Shown here one piece after another: positions 62,301 to 64,000 of a DNA stretch of 64,000 nt (positions are counted from its first letter, which is position 1; each line of letters opens with the position of its first letter). The notes under the pieces are model-generated. The model had not been told where the DNA came from and did no database searches. It worked only from the letters and a program-made list of their open reading frames with translations. Both the position numbers and the translations under genes were made by a program. Source of the DNA: Crotophaga sulcirostris (taxonomy: Eukaryota; Chordata; Aves; Cuculiformes; Crotophagidae); contig VYZB01000274.1 of the NCBI GenBank assembly GCA_013397455.1, positions 1,042,614 through 1,106,613 on the forward strand, read 5' to 3'.

Positions 62301-64000
62301 CCCCTAATCTGTCAGAATGTTTTGGGATTTCAGGTACTTAAATGCAGTGATAAATTACTACTGTGGTTACCAACGAATCATATTATTCAGGATATCCCTA
62401 GGGCGAAGATTAATCAGAACGACATTATTCGTGGACTGGGTAAATCTAAGTTATGAAAATTAAATGGAAAATATCTGAAGAATTAGCATAGTAATGAAAT
62501 TGTCAAATGGTTTTCTTCTCATTGGAAATTCTACATTGTGTTTTTGGAAGGATTGGGTTCAACTAAGTCAACTGCTGTTAACACAAAAAGACTGATTATT
62601 TTATTTATAATTTGTAAGGACTGGAAAGCAATCTTACCTGATGATGGTGGTATATGAAAAGTTGTTTGGAGCATTGCAGTATACATAAGCATTTCTACAA
62701 TTAGTGGGTTGTATAAGAAACTCAAAAGCTTCATACAGGAGGAGACCTGCTGCACGTAAGATAATTGCTAATCCTTTTGTCCTTGTTGACATCATTTAGT
62801 AATCTCAAATTTTGGATACCTGAAGGTATCCCAGATCAGTTAGTGGAACATAAAGATATTCTCATTAAAGACCATGAAATATCTCGTTTTTCAAACCAAG
62901 GACAAAATAATTTTTGCTCCTTATCAATACATGTATTGCTTTTACTTTATTTTGTTTGGTCTTGGGTTTTTTTATTTTATTTTATTTTATTTTGGTTTGA
63001 TTTTAGACAGCTGACCAGATTCATTTGAATTAAAACATAGGGGAAATACTTTTCTTTTCTCCTCCTTTCTATTTAATCAAATGGTCACTAATAGTACGCT
63101 AAGTGCAGAATTCTAATATAATGCTTGAGAGTAAGTTTTAGCTATCGTCAAGTGCATACTTTTTCAAGATGCAAAATAGGAATTCATACGACCTCCCAGA
63201 AGTCATCTGAAAAAAATGCATGCTCTCCAGAATGTTATCCACAACACAGGAATATCAGCAGCAAGTACTTTCAGTGATAGCTAAAAACTTCAAAATATTT
63301 CTGAATATTAGTTAAAATTTCAAGTTATTTCTGTCAAAAAAATGCAAAAAAAAATTTGAACCACAACCAGAAAAATTATCTTTTTAATATTTTGAAAGCA
63401 AAACATAATGTAATTGGAAACAATATTCTGTAAAATAAAACCCTGACTGCATCAAAATGAAAATAGACTGTTGCATCCGCTCTCTTAAAGATAATATTGT
63501 AGAATGTTTATACTTCTTTAAAAAGATTATAAACATGTGTTTAATTTTCTTCATAAAGTCTGAAATTTTAAACCAGAAACTTACCAGTAGCTATTACTTG
63601 CTTCTGAGTGATGTTTGCTGTTCTATAATTCCAGTACTTATTGGAAAATATGTTGTAGAAACTGATGCTGTCTGACTAAATGTTAAGTTTACATATTTCA
63701 AGACATTAAGGCTTAAATTGTATTTTTCAAACACAGAAATGTACTGTAATGAATCCGGTGATTATCCTCTTCAGTCTCTTATGGTTCAAATCAAAAAATA
63801 ATTGAGCAGTGTTTGGAGTAAAATACTTCAATATGGCAAGCTTGAAAGTTCTTAGATAATTCATACTTGTGTATAAGATCATGTGCTTGAATTTTTTTGC
63901 TAGTTTGGTACTGGAAGTTTTTTAAGGCTCAAAATGAACTCAATACATTCTGGACGTTATAAGTAGATAGAATGTGTTCTTTTAAAATGATCATAGCTTA
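56337..64000. other. Unique AT-rich non-coding DNA
   Basis: No gene or clear transposon is recognised. The longest frames (103 codons at 56436-56747, 102 at 57054-57362, 114 at 61408-61752) have no known domain and lack gene context. A segment at about 57520-57830 is dense in E-box, RUNX-like and homeodomain-like motifs. A CTCF-like motif occurs at 57350-57363. A (TTTTA)n run lies at 62966-62994. Confidence 0.55.
62966..62994. repeat. (TTTTA)n microsatellite
   Basis: About five TTTTA units after a T run, within a longer T-rich stretch. Confidence 0.88.

Noticed and set aside
1..64000. CRISPR array, bacterial operon or phage-like system
   Set aside because: No regularly spaced repeats, no dense coding, and abundant avian CR1 and LTR repeats show this is vertebrate nuclear DNA.

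Overview
The window looks like bird nuclear DNA: an AT-rich, gene-poor stretch (large intergenic interval or long intron) from a draft assembly. The main evidence is its interspersed repeats. Several 5'-truncated CR1 LINEs end in the avian CR1 3' signature (gatgatct...aggtc...ttccaacc, then short tail repeats), and five LTR fragments resemble bird endogenous retroviruses. An assembly gap of 185 N (51912-52096) lies inside one CR1. The species cannot be fixed from the sequence; the LTR mix suggests a neoavian bird (recalled knowledge of these repeats, not a search).

Layout. 1-7549: unique AT-rich DNA. 7550-7745: minus-strand LTR fragment. 7746-13581: unique DNA with small tandem duplications. 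13582-14122: plus-strand LTR of the same family as 7550-7745. 14123-22033: unique DNA. 22034-22367: minus-strand CR1. 22368-29873: unique DNA with a microsatellite and an AT-rich repeat. 29874-29945: minus-strand CR1 tail. 34045-34985: two CR1 copies placed tail to tail. 37715-37826: plus-strand CR1 tail. 38856-39032: minus-strand CR1. 39890-40478: minus-strand LTR. 43214-44292: long plus-strand ERVL-type LTR. 50195-52150: large CR1 with a deleted reverse-transcriptase core, abutting a second CR1 with the N gap. 55969-56330: solo LTR with TGTAG/CTACA ends and a near-perfect 6-bp target duplication. 56337-64000: unique DNA.

No protein-coding gene, rRNA, convincing tRNA or CRISPR array was found. 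All open frames are short (144 codons at most), overlap in several frames and match no family I recognise, apart from decayed CR1 reverse-transcriptase pieces. Four segments have good-looking splice signals and are listed as low-confidence exon candidates (20368-20392, 30654-30896, 54861-54914, 55059-55261). RNA-seq or cross-bird alignment would decide them.

I see no previously undescribed biological system. The best leads are the phase-0 exon candidate at 30654-30896, the exon-like segments at 54.8-55.3 kb, three perfect short hairpins, the rearranged CR1 at 50-52 kb, and two enhancer-like unique segments.
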